This document shows positions 33,556 to 40,162 of a stretch of DNA of 53,033 nucleotides, piece after piece (positions within the stretch are counted from its first letter, which is position 1; each line of letters starts with the position of its first letter). The position numbers and the translations under genes were made by a program. The notes under the pieces are model-generated. The model was given only the letters and a program-made list of their open reading frames with translations, made no database searches and was not told where the DNA came from. Origin of the DNA: Chloroflexota bacterium (lineage in GTDB: Bacteria > Chloroflexota > Dehalococcoidia > JACPQD01); contig JACPQD010000003.1 in NCBI GenBank assembly GCA_016190665.1, positions 1-53,033 on the forward strand, in the 5' to 3' direction.

Positions 33556-34083
33556 ATGATTGACGATTCCGGAGACACCCTGGAGGAGACTGAAGGGGAA
33601 GTTGCCACTGCACAAGTTTCCCCCAGTTACCACATAGACCTCTCCTGGTTCGAGAGGGCAAATCGGTCTTTTTCCATGCTGGCTCAGGCTCGCATGTGCG
33701 AAGCATGCCGTGAAAAGCTGGGAACGGAGGAAGAGGTCAACGAGCCTGTCGTCGACAAGAAGAGGGGCAAAGTGGTTTTCAAGAAGAAGAAAGTGGCTTT
33801 TGGCAGCAACCCCTTCGTGGTGATCAGGGATTGCTGCTCGAAAGCAAGAGACTACATACGCGCCGATCAGCCACTGCTGGAGATCGTTTTTCGCCTCTTA
33901 CTTGCCAGTGCCAACCAGCCTCTAAGCGCTGAGCGGTTGCACGAACAGCTCATCGAGTGGCTTGGGAGCGCCCTTGGCACCCGGGACGTCCCCACGGCCA
34001 AGCTGCAAAGGGTGCTCGATGCCGACCGCTTTTACGGAATTCAGCGGCTGGACCTGCCTGAGGCTGGGGCGCTGGAGACGTAG
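33556..34083 (+). CDS. Unknown protein with paired Cys motifs
   Basis: 175 residues, family not recognised. The N-terminal 25 residues are acidic. MCEAC at 47-51 and DCCSK at 92-96 give Cys 48, 51, 93 and 94, a possible zinc or iron-sulfur site. Between them lies a Lys-rich stretch VFKKKKVAF. The C-terminal half is helical and reads like a winged-helix candidate (LSAERLHEQLIEWLGSALG). Ribosome site is weak, but codon use and length fit a real gene, and the downstream gap of 132 bases separates it from a possible toxin pair. Confidence 0.6.
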   Translation: MIDDSGDTLEETEGEVATAQVSPSYHIDLSWFERANRSFSMLAQARMCEACREKLGTEEEVNEPVVDKKRGKVVFKKKKVAFGSNPFVVIRDCCSKARDYIRADQPLLEIVFRLLLASANQPLSAERLHEQLIEWLGSALGTRDVPTAKLQRVLDADRFYGIQRLDLPEAGALET

Positions 34084-34215
34084 GCCGGGATCATCCGAAA
34101 GCCCGCGACGGCCTTTCCTCGCGGATTCGGTTCGCTGTCCATACTGAAGGCGTACGTTGGCTTCGCGATGCTGGCGATGGGACAGTTCGATGTTGGGGGA
34201 GCGTAGAGGCACGTC

Positions 34216-34503
34216 GTGAGGGTCCGCTACTATGTCGATCCTGAGACGGGTCTATCGCACATCTGCAACCATCGTATTACCGAGGGCAAGGTGTGCGAAG
34301 TTCTACGCGTAGCTCGAGAGGACCGCCCAGCGGCAGAAGGGGCCAGGATGGCAATAGGGAGAACAAATGGCGGAAGGTACCTGCGCATCGTTTACGTTCC
34401 AGACCGGGAACCTGATAGCCTATTCGTCATTACCGGGTATGATCTTGGTGGGAAGGCGTTGATAGCCTATCGGCGGAGACTCAGGAGCAAGGGAACGAAA
34501 TGA
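34216..34503 (+). CDS. Small DUF4258/RelE-like protein, possible toxin
   Basis: 95 residues from GTG. The fold by pattern is a short alpha/beta with VRYYVDPETGLSHICNHRIT, TNGGRYLRIVYVPD and DSLFVITGYDLGGKALIAYRRR; the last strand followed by a Lys/Arg-rich end is common in RelE/BrnT-like and DUF4258 toxins. It overlaps the next gene by 4 bases (ATGA), a typical toxin-antitoxin arrangement with the toxin first (as in BrnTA or HigBA). No activity can be claimed from the sequence. Confidence 0.6.
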   Translation: MRVRYYVDPETGLSHICNHRITEGKVCEVLRVAREDRPAAEGARMAIGRTNGGRYLRIVYVPDREPDSLFVITGYDLGGKALIAYRRRLRSKGTK

Positions 34504-34697
34504 AGACGAGCAAATTTCCTGCCGGATGGAATGAAGAGCGCGTTCGCAGAGTCCTCGAGCACTACGAGCAGCAGTCGGAGGAGGAAGCCATAGCAGAGGA
34601 CGAGGCGGCATATGAGAACGCAACCTACACTTTGATGGGGATACCAAAGGAATTGGTCCCGAAAGTCCGAGAGCTTATGGCCGGACGAACGGACTGA
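34500..34697 (+). CDS. Small acidic protein, possible antitoxin of the pair
   Basis: 65 residues starting MKTSKFPAGWNEERVRRVLE, then a very acidic segment QSEEEAIAEDEAAYE and a short C-terminal helix. Small acidic partners encoded just after a DUF4258-type gene are common in Chloroflexota and cyanobacteria and are thought to be antitoxins. The ATGA overlap with the previous gene supports coupling. No DNA-binding motif is obvious. Treated as a putative antitoxin by context only. Confidence 0.6.
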   Translation: MKTSKFPAGWNEERVRRVLEHYEQQSEEEAIAEDEAAYENATYTLMGIPKELVPKVRELMAGRTD

Positions 34698-34786
34698 GGA
34701 GCCACGGGCCAGCCAAATAGAGAGCGAGCCGGCTCTGCGCTTTTCGGCTTCTCACGCGACGAAGAAAGGCCGAAGGGACGAACCTG

Positions 34787-35176
34787 ATGACCAACGACAT
34801 CAAAAGGCGCTGGGCAGCTATCAGTCCCCTGTTTTCCCTTCATAACGAACAACGGTATCAGTTGGCAATTAAGCGCCTGGACGAACTGATTGACGAAATA
34901 GGGACAGATGAAGAACATCCTCTTTATGAGTTGCTCGATACACTGGGGACGATCGTACATGCCCGTGAAGAGCAGCATCACAAGATGCCGGACTCCGGCG
35001 GGAAAGACACGCTGCGCTTTCTCATCGATGAACATGGCCTCACACAGTCGGACGTGCCGGAAGTAGGGTCCCAGGGGGTCGTCTCTGAGATTCTGCGCGG
35101 CAAACGAGAAATGAACGTCAGGCAGGTTCGCGCTCTGGCTAAGAGGTTTCACGTTTCCCCAGCGGTGTTTGTGTAG
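34787..35176 (+). CDS. HigA-like helix-turn-helix antitoxin/regulator, orphan
   Basis: 129 residues with AAGGGA upstream. The N-terminal part AISPLFSLHNEQRYQLAIKRLDELI is the HigA (YgjM-type) dimerisation region and the C-terminal third DTLRFLIDEHGLTQSDVPEV to RALAKRFHVSPAVF is an HTH_3 domain. In HigBA systems the toxin gene HigB lies immediately upstream; only 89 bases separate this gene from the previous one, too few for HigB, so it is an orphan or a regulator of another locus. It precedes MazEF by 54 bases. Confidence 0.8.
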   Translation: MTNDIKRRWAAISPLFSLHNEQRYQLAIKRLDELIDEIGTDEEHPLYELLDTLGTIVHAREEQHHKMPDSGGKDTLRFLIDEHGLTQSDVPEVGSQGVVSEILRGKREMNVRQVRALAKRFHVSPAVFV

Positions 35177-35194
35177 GAACAACAAGCTGGAAGC

Positions 35195-35230
35195 TTGACA
35201 AAAGTATAACTATGGTTATACTAGAAGGGT
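35195..35230 (+). promoter_or_regulatory. mazEF promoter with operator palindrome
   Basis: A perfect -35 TTGACA at 35195-35200, a 16-base spacer and TATACT at 35217-35222. The inverted repeat AGTATAAC-TATG-GTTATACT (35203-35222) covers the spacer and -10, the layout expected for autorepression by the antitoxin complex. Transcription should start near 35229-35231, so the mRNA may be almost leaderless. Confidence 0.8.
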
Positions 35231-35473
35231 ATGAAGACTGCAATATCGATACCAGACTCACTGTTCAAAGAAGCAGAGGAACTCTCCAAGCGGCTCGGAA
35301 TGTCTCGCAGCCAGCTTTACGCAAAGGCTGTTTCTTTCTACGTCAGCGAGCACAGGAGGAAGGGGATAACCGAAGCCTTGGACGAAATCTACGGGACTGA
35401 GCAGGAGGAAGGGAAGCTGGACTCGAGGCTCCTTGTCTTACAGTTGAATTCGTTGCCAGAGGAGAAGTGGTAG
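35231..35473 (+). CDS. Ribbon-helix-helix antitoxin, MazE-like
   Basis: 80 residues. MKTAISIPDSLFKEAEELSK is a ribbon-helix-helix DNA-binding domain (about 1-40) of the MazE/ChpI kind; the acidic C-terminus (DEIYGTEQEEGKLDSRLLV) would wrap the toxin. The ATG lies only 9 bases after the -10 box, with no spaced ribosome site, so a near-leaderless transcript is likely. The gene overlaps mazF by 7 bases. Confidence 0.85.
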   Translation: MKTAISIPDSLFKEAEELSKRLGMSRSQLYAKAVSFYVSEHRRKGITEALDEIYGTEQEEGKLDSRLLVLQLNSLPEEKW

Positions 35474-35811
35474 TTCAGAGAGGCGAGATATGGTGGGCCT
35501 CGCTTCCAGACCCCAGCGGCTCACAGGCGGGATTTCGTCGTCCCGTGCTTGTCATTCAATCAAACGAATTCAATCGCAGCCGCATAAATACGGTTATTGC
35601 GGTGGCCATAACCTCAAACCTCAGATTAGCCCAGGCTCCAGGAAATGTGTTACTGCCAGCAAAAAGTACCGGGCTCAGCAGAGATTCGGCGGCGAACGTG
35701 TCGCAGGTAATTACCGTTGACAAATCGTTTCTAACCGAAAAGATCGGTAAGCTGAGACCTCAGCAGATTGAGACAGTTGATAATGGCCTTCGGCTGGCGA
35801 TGTCGTTGTAG
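35467..35811 (+). CDS. MazF/PemK-family endoribonuclease toxin
   Basis: 114 residues from GTG 35467, inside the end of the antitoxin gene. It reads VVQRGEIWWASLPDPSGSQA then GFRRPVLVIQSNEFNRSRI, the PemK/MazF signature with the conserved Arg in RRPVLV, and the later VAITSNLRLA with the second catalytic block. MazF toxins cut single-stranded mRNA at short sites in the cytoplasm and are neutralised by the antitoxin encoded just upstream. No frameshift or missing motif was found, so it is probably functional. It is convergent with the FecR-domain gene. Confidence 0.9.
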   Translation: MVVQRGEIWWASLPDPSGSQAGFRRPVLVIQSNEFNRSRINTVIAVAITSNLRLAQAPGNVLLPAKSTGLSRDSAANVSQVITVDKSFLTEKIGKLRPQQIETVDNGLRLAMSL

Positions 35812-35826
35812 AAGGGGCGTTGCCTG

Positions 35827-37014
35827 CTATTCCCCCACCAGGCTTACATTGCTAACCAGGCTCTCATAGTCCCAGCCGCTGCCGCTCACCCGGACGCCGA
35901 GTATCTGGCGGGGTTGGGGGATCAGGGTCTTCAGGTTCTCTGGCACCGTGTATTGCAGCCAGACGTCTTGGGGCGCGAGCAACCCGTTGTCAGTGCGGTT
36001 CTTCGCCTCGTTCTGATAGTAGAAGCCATATACGGAGAAGGTATCGCCGCCGTCCACCGCACGGTAGTCAATGCGCACCATCAGCGGATACTCGGACCCC
36101 ATGTATCCGCCGCCAGACAGATTCTGGTGGACCAGCTTGAACTTCAACGAAAGCATGAGCGTGGAGAAATCGGAGACGTCCCGGTTGATTTCCTGGTAGA
36201 TGTAGGTTTCACAGTGGGTCCCCTTACTGCCGCGGCGAGAAAAGCGAAAGGCGGGGTGTCCCTCCTCAAGAACCAGAGTGGCCGTGCCCTCGATGTCCTG
36301 CCCTTCGGGAAAACCGAGCTCGTTGCCTATCCTCCAGCCGGCTGAACCCTGCGAGAAGTCGCCGTTGAATATCAGCTCCTCCTTCGCGGGCTGGGAGAGC
36401 CCCGGGGCGCGGCCCGCCAGGATCTCTAACCGTTCATTGGCTTTCAACCCCACCACGCCTCCGCTCGATGATGCCATAGCGCTACCCCTCTCGTGGACTC
36501 TGACCTGACTGCTTTTTTCGTTGACGTTCACTGAGAAGCTGCCTTCGTTCAGGAGTACGACTCCTTGAGGAGTAAACCAGACGAAGCGCTTCTCGGTGTT
36601 TGGCGATGGGGCTACTCCGATGCGCGCTTTGCCTCGCAGTTGCGAAAGGGCAAGGGATTGTCTAGCAGATCCGAATCTGGATGAGACTAACGTGACAATC
36701 TGAAGCTCGCTGCCGGAGAAGAGCTGGACCGTGCTATGGTCGAAAAGCGTCACCAGTGCCTGGGAGGTATGGTCAGTTTTGATGATGTCGCCTTCGACTA
36801 GCGCCATGTTCTGGCTGGCGCTGACCCATGCGGGGAGATTATTACCCCTGGTCAGCACTGTGCCGCTCAGGATACTAAGGCGTGCCTCGCGAGAATCGAA
36901 GGCAGCCTCGCGATACCATGAGATGCCAAGGAATGTCGCGGCGATGCTCAGGCACAGCACTCCGAAGGAGCTCCAGATCACGAGCCACGCTACGAGCTCC
37001 GGTTTCCTGGACAT
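35827..37014 (-). CDS. FecR-domain membrane protein with C-terminal carbohydrate-binding-like domain
   Basis: 395 residues. A single N-terminal membrane helix (about 9-32) is followed by a FecR domain from about 45 to 190 with the pattern LSILSGTVLTRG and VEGDIIKTDHTSQALVTLFD, and a C-terminal jelly-roll-like region (about 215-395) starting LIFNGDFSQGSAGWRIGN and ending VSNVSLVGE, typical of carbohydrate-binding modules. FecR domains often relay signals to ECF sigma factors, but here no sigma factor is near, so extracellular matrix or sensing is more likely. It starts 5 bases after the acylphosphatase stop. The N-terminus is cytoplasmic or short; most of the protein is outside. Confidence 0.8.
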   Translation of the reverse strand: MSRKPELVAWLVIWSSFGVLCLSIAATFLGISWYREAAFDSREARLSILSGTVLTRGNNLPAWVSASQNMALVEGDIIKTDHTSQALVTLFDHSTVQLFSGSELQIVTLVSSRFGSARQSLALSQLRGKARIGVAPSPNTEKRFVWFTPQGVVLLNEGSFSVNVNEKSSQVRVHERGSAMASSSGGVVGLKANERLEILAGRAPGLSQPAKEELIFNGDFSQGSAGWRIGNELGFPEGQDIEGTATLVLEEGHPAFRFSRRGSKGTHCETYIYQEINRDVSDFSTLMLSLKFKLVHQNLSGGGYMGSEYPLMVRIDYRAVDGGDTFSVYGFYYQNEAKNRTDNGLLAPQDVWLQYTVPENLKTLIPQPRQILGVRVSGSGWDYESLVSNVSLVGE

Positions 37015-37019
37015 GCTGG

Positions 37020-37304
37020 TCAGTATCTTACCTCAAAGGATTTTGAGCTTCCTGCAAAAGGAAGCCACTGCCCTTCGACGTGGTCGACCCGGGCACCCGG
37101 TGGGCCCGTTCTCAGATGGCTGAGAAGCTCCTGCAAGCGGTCACGAGAGCCCTCGGCGAAGACCTCCACCTCGTCAACGTCGGGCAGGTTGCGTACGTAG
37201 CCCGTGAGCCCGAGCGATCGCGCCTGGCCGCTCACGAAGGCCCGAAAATACACCCCTTGAACGCGTCCACGAACAACGGCCTTCAGGGAAGCGAGGTCCG
37301 GCAA
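37020..37304 (-). CDS. acyP: Acylphosphatase
   Basis: 94 residues from TTG 37304, with GGAGG eight bases upstream; a GTG nine bases further up is possible but its ribosome site is too close. The motif VVRGRVQGVYFRAFVSGQAR has the phosphate-loop Arg, and GYVRNLPDVDEVEVFAEG has the catalytic Asn, both diagnostic. The enzyme hydrolyses acyl phosphates such as carbamoyl or acetyl phosphate. It lies between a radical SAM gene and the FecR-domain gene on the same strand. Confidence 0.92.
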   Translation of the reverse strand: MPDLASLKAVVRGRVQGVYFRAFVSGQARSLGLTGYVRNLPDVDEVEVFAEGSRDRLQELLSHLRTGPPGARVDHVEGQWLPFAGSSKSFEVRY

Positions 37305-37347
37305 ACCGGGCACCTCCGGGTTCGGAGCATGACGAGACGATGGCGAC

Positions 37348-38283
37348 TCATAGATGCAGAGGAAGAAGGACTTGTCGGTTGTCCAGGCGCTTCAGCCCGT
37401 GCTGCAAGGCCAGCTTGACGGCGTTATCATATTCCTGCTGTGAAATAGCACGGGAGAGCGAAGGCATCTCATATGCCTGATATGAGGGGTGGTACTGCGC
37501 CATTATGTTCAAATAGGTGTTCCGGGAGACTTCCTCGGCGAGGAAGGAAACTGCGCTGGCCGTGCCGGCCATGCCCTGCGGCAAGACAAGATGGCGCACC
37601 AACAGTCCCCGGAGGGCTGTCCCTCTATCATCTAGCTCCAGGTCCCCCACCTGGCGATGCATCTCTTTGACGGCGGCCCGGTTTACGGCCGGATAGTCCC
37701 TGACTCCCGACAGGCGATGACCAACGCCTTCGTCGGAGTACTTCATATCCGGCATATAGATATCCACGACGCCGTCGAGGAGCTGGAGCGTCTCTACACT
37801 GTCATAGCCGCCGGAATTGTACACCAGTGGGACCGACAGGCCCTGGGACACGGCTATTTCCAGAGCGGCCAGAATCTGCGGGATGATATGGCTGGGCGTC
37901 ACCAGGTTGATGTTATGGCAGCCCCTGGCCTGAAGGGAGAGCATCATATGAGCCAATTGCTCTCGGGAAACCGGCTGCCCCTCGCCCTGCTGGCTGATGG
38001 TATGATTCTGGCAGAAGACGCAGCGAAGGTTGCAGTGGGTAAAGAAAATGGTCCCCGAGCCTCCCCGGCCGACTAGAGGCGCTTCTTCGCCGAAGTGCGG
38101 CCCGTAGCTTGAGACGAGAGCCTCGCGTCCCGCATGGCACTTGCCGGTCTCACCGGCGAGTCGATTTACCTTGCACTGGCGCGGGCAAAGGCGGCAACTT
38201 CCCAGAGCGCTCCAGGCATATTGGGCGCGCCGCCGGAGCTCGCCGCTCTCTGATAAGTGTTGGTAGCTCGCAGTCGTGGTTAT
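37348..38283 (-). CDS. PflX-like radical SAM protein (COG1313-type), only ATA available as start
   Basis: 311 residues if begun at ATA 38283. The N-terminus runs ITTTASYQHLSESGELRRRA, then a Cys block CRLCPRQCK at about 29-37, GETGKCHAG, HFGEEAPLVGRGGSGTIFF and the radical SAM triad CNLRCVFC at about 83-90. The canonical start nearest to the 5' end is a TTG at 37956, but that would delete the whole cluster region. No ATG, GTG, TTG, ATT, ATC or CTG exists in frame between the upstream stop (about 38430) and the ATA; ATA overlaps the preceding TAA as ATAA. Family function is not known; the arrangement is like pyruvate formate-lyase activating enzymes. Part of a four-gene set with acylphosphatase and FecR protein downstream. 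Confidence 0.75.
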   Translation of the reverse strand: MTTTASYQHLSESGELRRRAQYAWSALGSCRLCPRQCKVNRLAGETGKCHAGREALVSSYGPHFGEEAPLVGRGGSGTIFFTHCNLRCVFCQNHTISQQGEGQPVSREQLAHMMLSLQARGCHNINLVTPSHIIPQILAALEIAVSQGLSVPLVYNSGGYDSVETLQLLDGVVDIYMPDMKYSDEGVGHRLSGVRDYPAVNRAAVKEMHRQVGDLELDDRGTALRGLLVRHLVLPQGMAGTASAVSFLAEEVSRNTYLNIMAQYHPSYQAYEMPSLSRAISQQEYDNAVKLALQHGLKRLDNRQVLLPLHL

Positions 38284-38426
38284 TCCTCGGTCTCTCCCCG
38301 CGGCTTCTTCTTCTTTGCCACTACCTCCACTGTCGTGGAAGTCGGCAGAATAGTGGTCGCGGTTGGCTTCTTGGCGTCCTTCTTGGGTTTCTTCGTTTCC
38401 CGGTGCCGGAAATCTCCTCGCGGCAT
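38280..38426 (-). CDS. 48-residue basic protein upstream of the radical SAM gene
   Basis: ATG at 38426 with GAGGTGATC nearby at good spacing. The product starts MPRGDFRHRETKKPKKDAKK, continues with a Thr-rich middle and ends KKKKPRGETEE, very Lys/Arg-rich. The stop TAA overlaps the ATA of the radical SAM gene. It is too short for routine ORF calls. The Lys-rich composition and coupling suggest a nucleic-acid- or partner-binding helper, or a leader that feeds ribosomes into the radical SAM frame; no family is known to me. Confidence 0.6.
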   Translation of the reverse strand: MPRGDFRHRETKKPKKDAKKPTATTILPTSTTVEVVAKKKKPRGETEE

Positions 38427-38507
38427 TTGATCACCTCACTTGACTCACGAATCACGGGATTCAGAAAAGAGTTTAGCAGAATGGGGGCGGTCTGTAAAGA
38501 AAGGAAA

Positions 38508-38543
38508 GTCAGACATGTCTGAAGAGTCCGACGTGTCGGAGGC
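38508..38543. repeat. 9-nt tandem repeat array, copy E
   Basis: Four units, more diverged: GTCAGACAT, GTCTGAAGA, GTCCGACGT, GTCGGAGGC. It lies in the 216-base gap between the small basic protein gene and PrpD-3. A TTGACA at 38567-38572 with a weak TAACTT 17 bases later could be a PrpD-3 promoter. Confidence 0.65.
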
Positions 38544-38642
38544 TGTCATCGCCACCGACTGCTCAGTTGACATCTTCGCGGCGTGGTGGTAACTTTCCTT
38601 AGTCTAGTGTCTCGTCTATGTTCGTGAAAGGAAGGATAAGTT

Positions 38643-40007
38643 ATGGATGCCTCCATCGTGATGGCAAAGGCCGCCGTCAATACGAGATATGCCGATTTGC
38701 CCGCCGCCGCGGTTGAAGCGGCCAAGAAGGACATCCTGGACACCTTGGGCACGACCATCGCCGGGAGCGCCGCCCCCGGTGAGCCGGAGATCGTCGATCT
38801 CCTGAAGGAGTTCGGGGGGAAGGGGGAGGCAACCATCGCGGTCTATGGTGGAAAGCTGACCGCTGTCAGCGCCGCGATGGCCAATGGGTCCATGGGGCAC
38901 GCCCTGGACTACGATGATACCCACGACGGCGCCATCCTCCACGCCGGCGTCACCGCGATCCCAGCCGCCTTCGCCATTGCCGAGCGCATAGGAAAGGTCA
39001 ACGGCAATGACTTCATCGCCGCTGTGACTATGGGCGTCGACGTGACTTGCCGGATGGGACTGGCCAACAACGAGGGGCCGGCGGGATTCGTCCTGACGCC
39101 TCTGTATGGCTTCTTCGGGGCGACCGTCGCCGCCGGGAAGCTGCTGGGGCTCACGGAGGATCAGATGGTCAGCGCCCTGGGCATCGCTTACAGCCAGGCA
39201 GCGGGTAACAACCAGTGCCTCGATGATGGCGCGCTCACCAAGCGCATGCAGGCCGGCTTCGCCGCCCGGGGAGGGGTCATGGCGGCCCTCATGGCCCAGA
39301 AAGGCGTTCGAGGGACGACGAACAGCTTCGAGGGAAGGTGCGGGCTCTTCAAAGTCTACCACGGCAGCAATTACACACCGCGTTTCCTGACAGACGGCCT
39401 CGGGGAGACCTTCGAGGTGACGAACCTCAGCTTCAAGCCCTATCCCTGCTGCCGCATCAATCACCCGTACTTGGATGCCGTCTTTGCCCTCCTGCGCGAG
39501 CAGCCGATAAACCCCGGAGACATAGAAGCGATAACCGTCTACGTCAACAAAGACCCTCATGAGCTTTGCAGCCCGCTGGAGGTGAAGCGCAATCCCCGGA
39601 CCATCGTTGATGCCCAGTTCAGCATCCCCTATAATGTGGCTTGCGCGCTCGTGAAGGGCAAGGTCAGCATCAGCGATTTCACCGATGCTGCGATCAAAGA
39701 TGCCGCCGTGGTAGCGTTGGCCAATAAAGTAACGCCGGAGTTCGAGCCGAGCATGGTGCGGCGGGAGCTTACGCCGGGAAAGGTCGAAATAAGGACCGGG
39801 TCGGCCGTCTATTCCAAGTACATCGATATTGCCTACGGGCACCCCAGGAACCCGATGGACATGGCCGCCATCGGCGAGAAGTTCCGGGACTGCGCCCGGA
39901 GCGCCGCCCGTCCGCTGCCGGAGAAGAACGTGGAGAAGGTCATCGAGCTTTGCTCCCGCATGGAAGAGCTTGACGATGTCACCGAGATCATGCGGCTGGT
40001 GGGCTAG
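38643..40007 (+). CDS. MmgE/PrpD family protein (PrpD-3)
   Basis: 454 residues, ATG with AAGGAAGGA upstream. Family marks: KKDILDTLGTTIAGSAAPGE, the core GHALDYDDTHDGAILHAG with His and Asp positions, and KPYPCCRINHPYLDAVF. It is closer to PrpD-4 than to PrpD-1/2, sharing for example the HAGVTAIPAAFAIAERIGKV-type stretch and the LTKRMQAGFAARGGVMAALM region, so the pair is probably a local duplication. Followed at 155 bases by PrpD-4. Substrate unknown; a tungsten transporter operon follows but a link is unproven. Confidence 0.93.
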   Translation: MDASIVMAKAAVNTRYADLPAAAVEAAKKDILDTLGTTIAGSAAPGEPEIVDLLKEFGGKGEATIAVYGGKLTAVSAAMANGSMGHALDYDDTHDGAILHAGVTAIPAAFAIAERIGKVNGNDFIAAVTMGVDVTCRMGLANNEGPAGFVLTPLYGFFGATVAAGKLLGLTEDQMVSALGIAYSQAAGNNQCLDDGALTKRMQAGFAARGGVMAALMAQKGVRGTTNSFEGRCGLFKVYHGSNYTPRFLTDGLGETFEVTNLSFKPYPCCRINHPYLDAVFALLREQPINPGDIEAITVYVNKDPHELCSPLEVKRNPRTIVDAQFSIPYNVACALVKGKVSISDFTDAAIKDAAVVALANKVTPEFEPSMVRRELTPGKVEIRTGSAVYSKYIDIAYGHPRNPMDMAAIGEKFRDCARSAARPLPEKNVEKVIELCSRMEELDDVTEIMRLVG

Positions 40008-40162
40008 AGGACCGCGGATGTGACAGTAGGCGTCCTCCCTGTGGGCGACGGAGGGCCACGCTCCGTCGTCGCCGCCCCCGCGGCAAAGAAGGGGACGCAA
40101 CAAAGCGCGTCCCTCCGGTGGCATGCGATGATGCAAAAGAGCTGTAGCAGAAAGGGACTACC
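40008..40162. repeat. Spacer with palindromic elements between PrpD-3 and PrpD-4
   Basis: It contains an imperfect hairpin built on GGCGACGGAG and CTCCGTCG(T)CGCC around 40043-40074, and GGGACGC...GCGTCCC around 40094-40113, similar to REP-like elements elsewhere in the window. No gene is present. Confidence 0.5.

Noticed and set aside
37348..37956. Radical SAM gene as a 202-codon gene from TTG 37956
   Set aside because: It would lack the radical SAM Cys triad and N-terminal half that are intact in frame upstream.
38616..40136. 506-codon minus-strand ORF
   Set aside because: Antisense shadow of PrpD-3; the same for 40004-41356 over PrpD-4.
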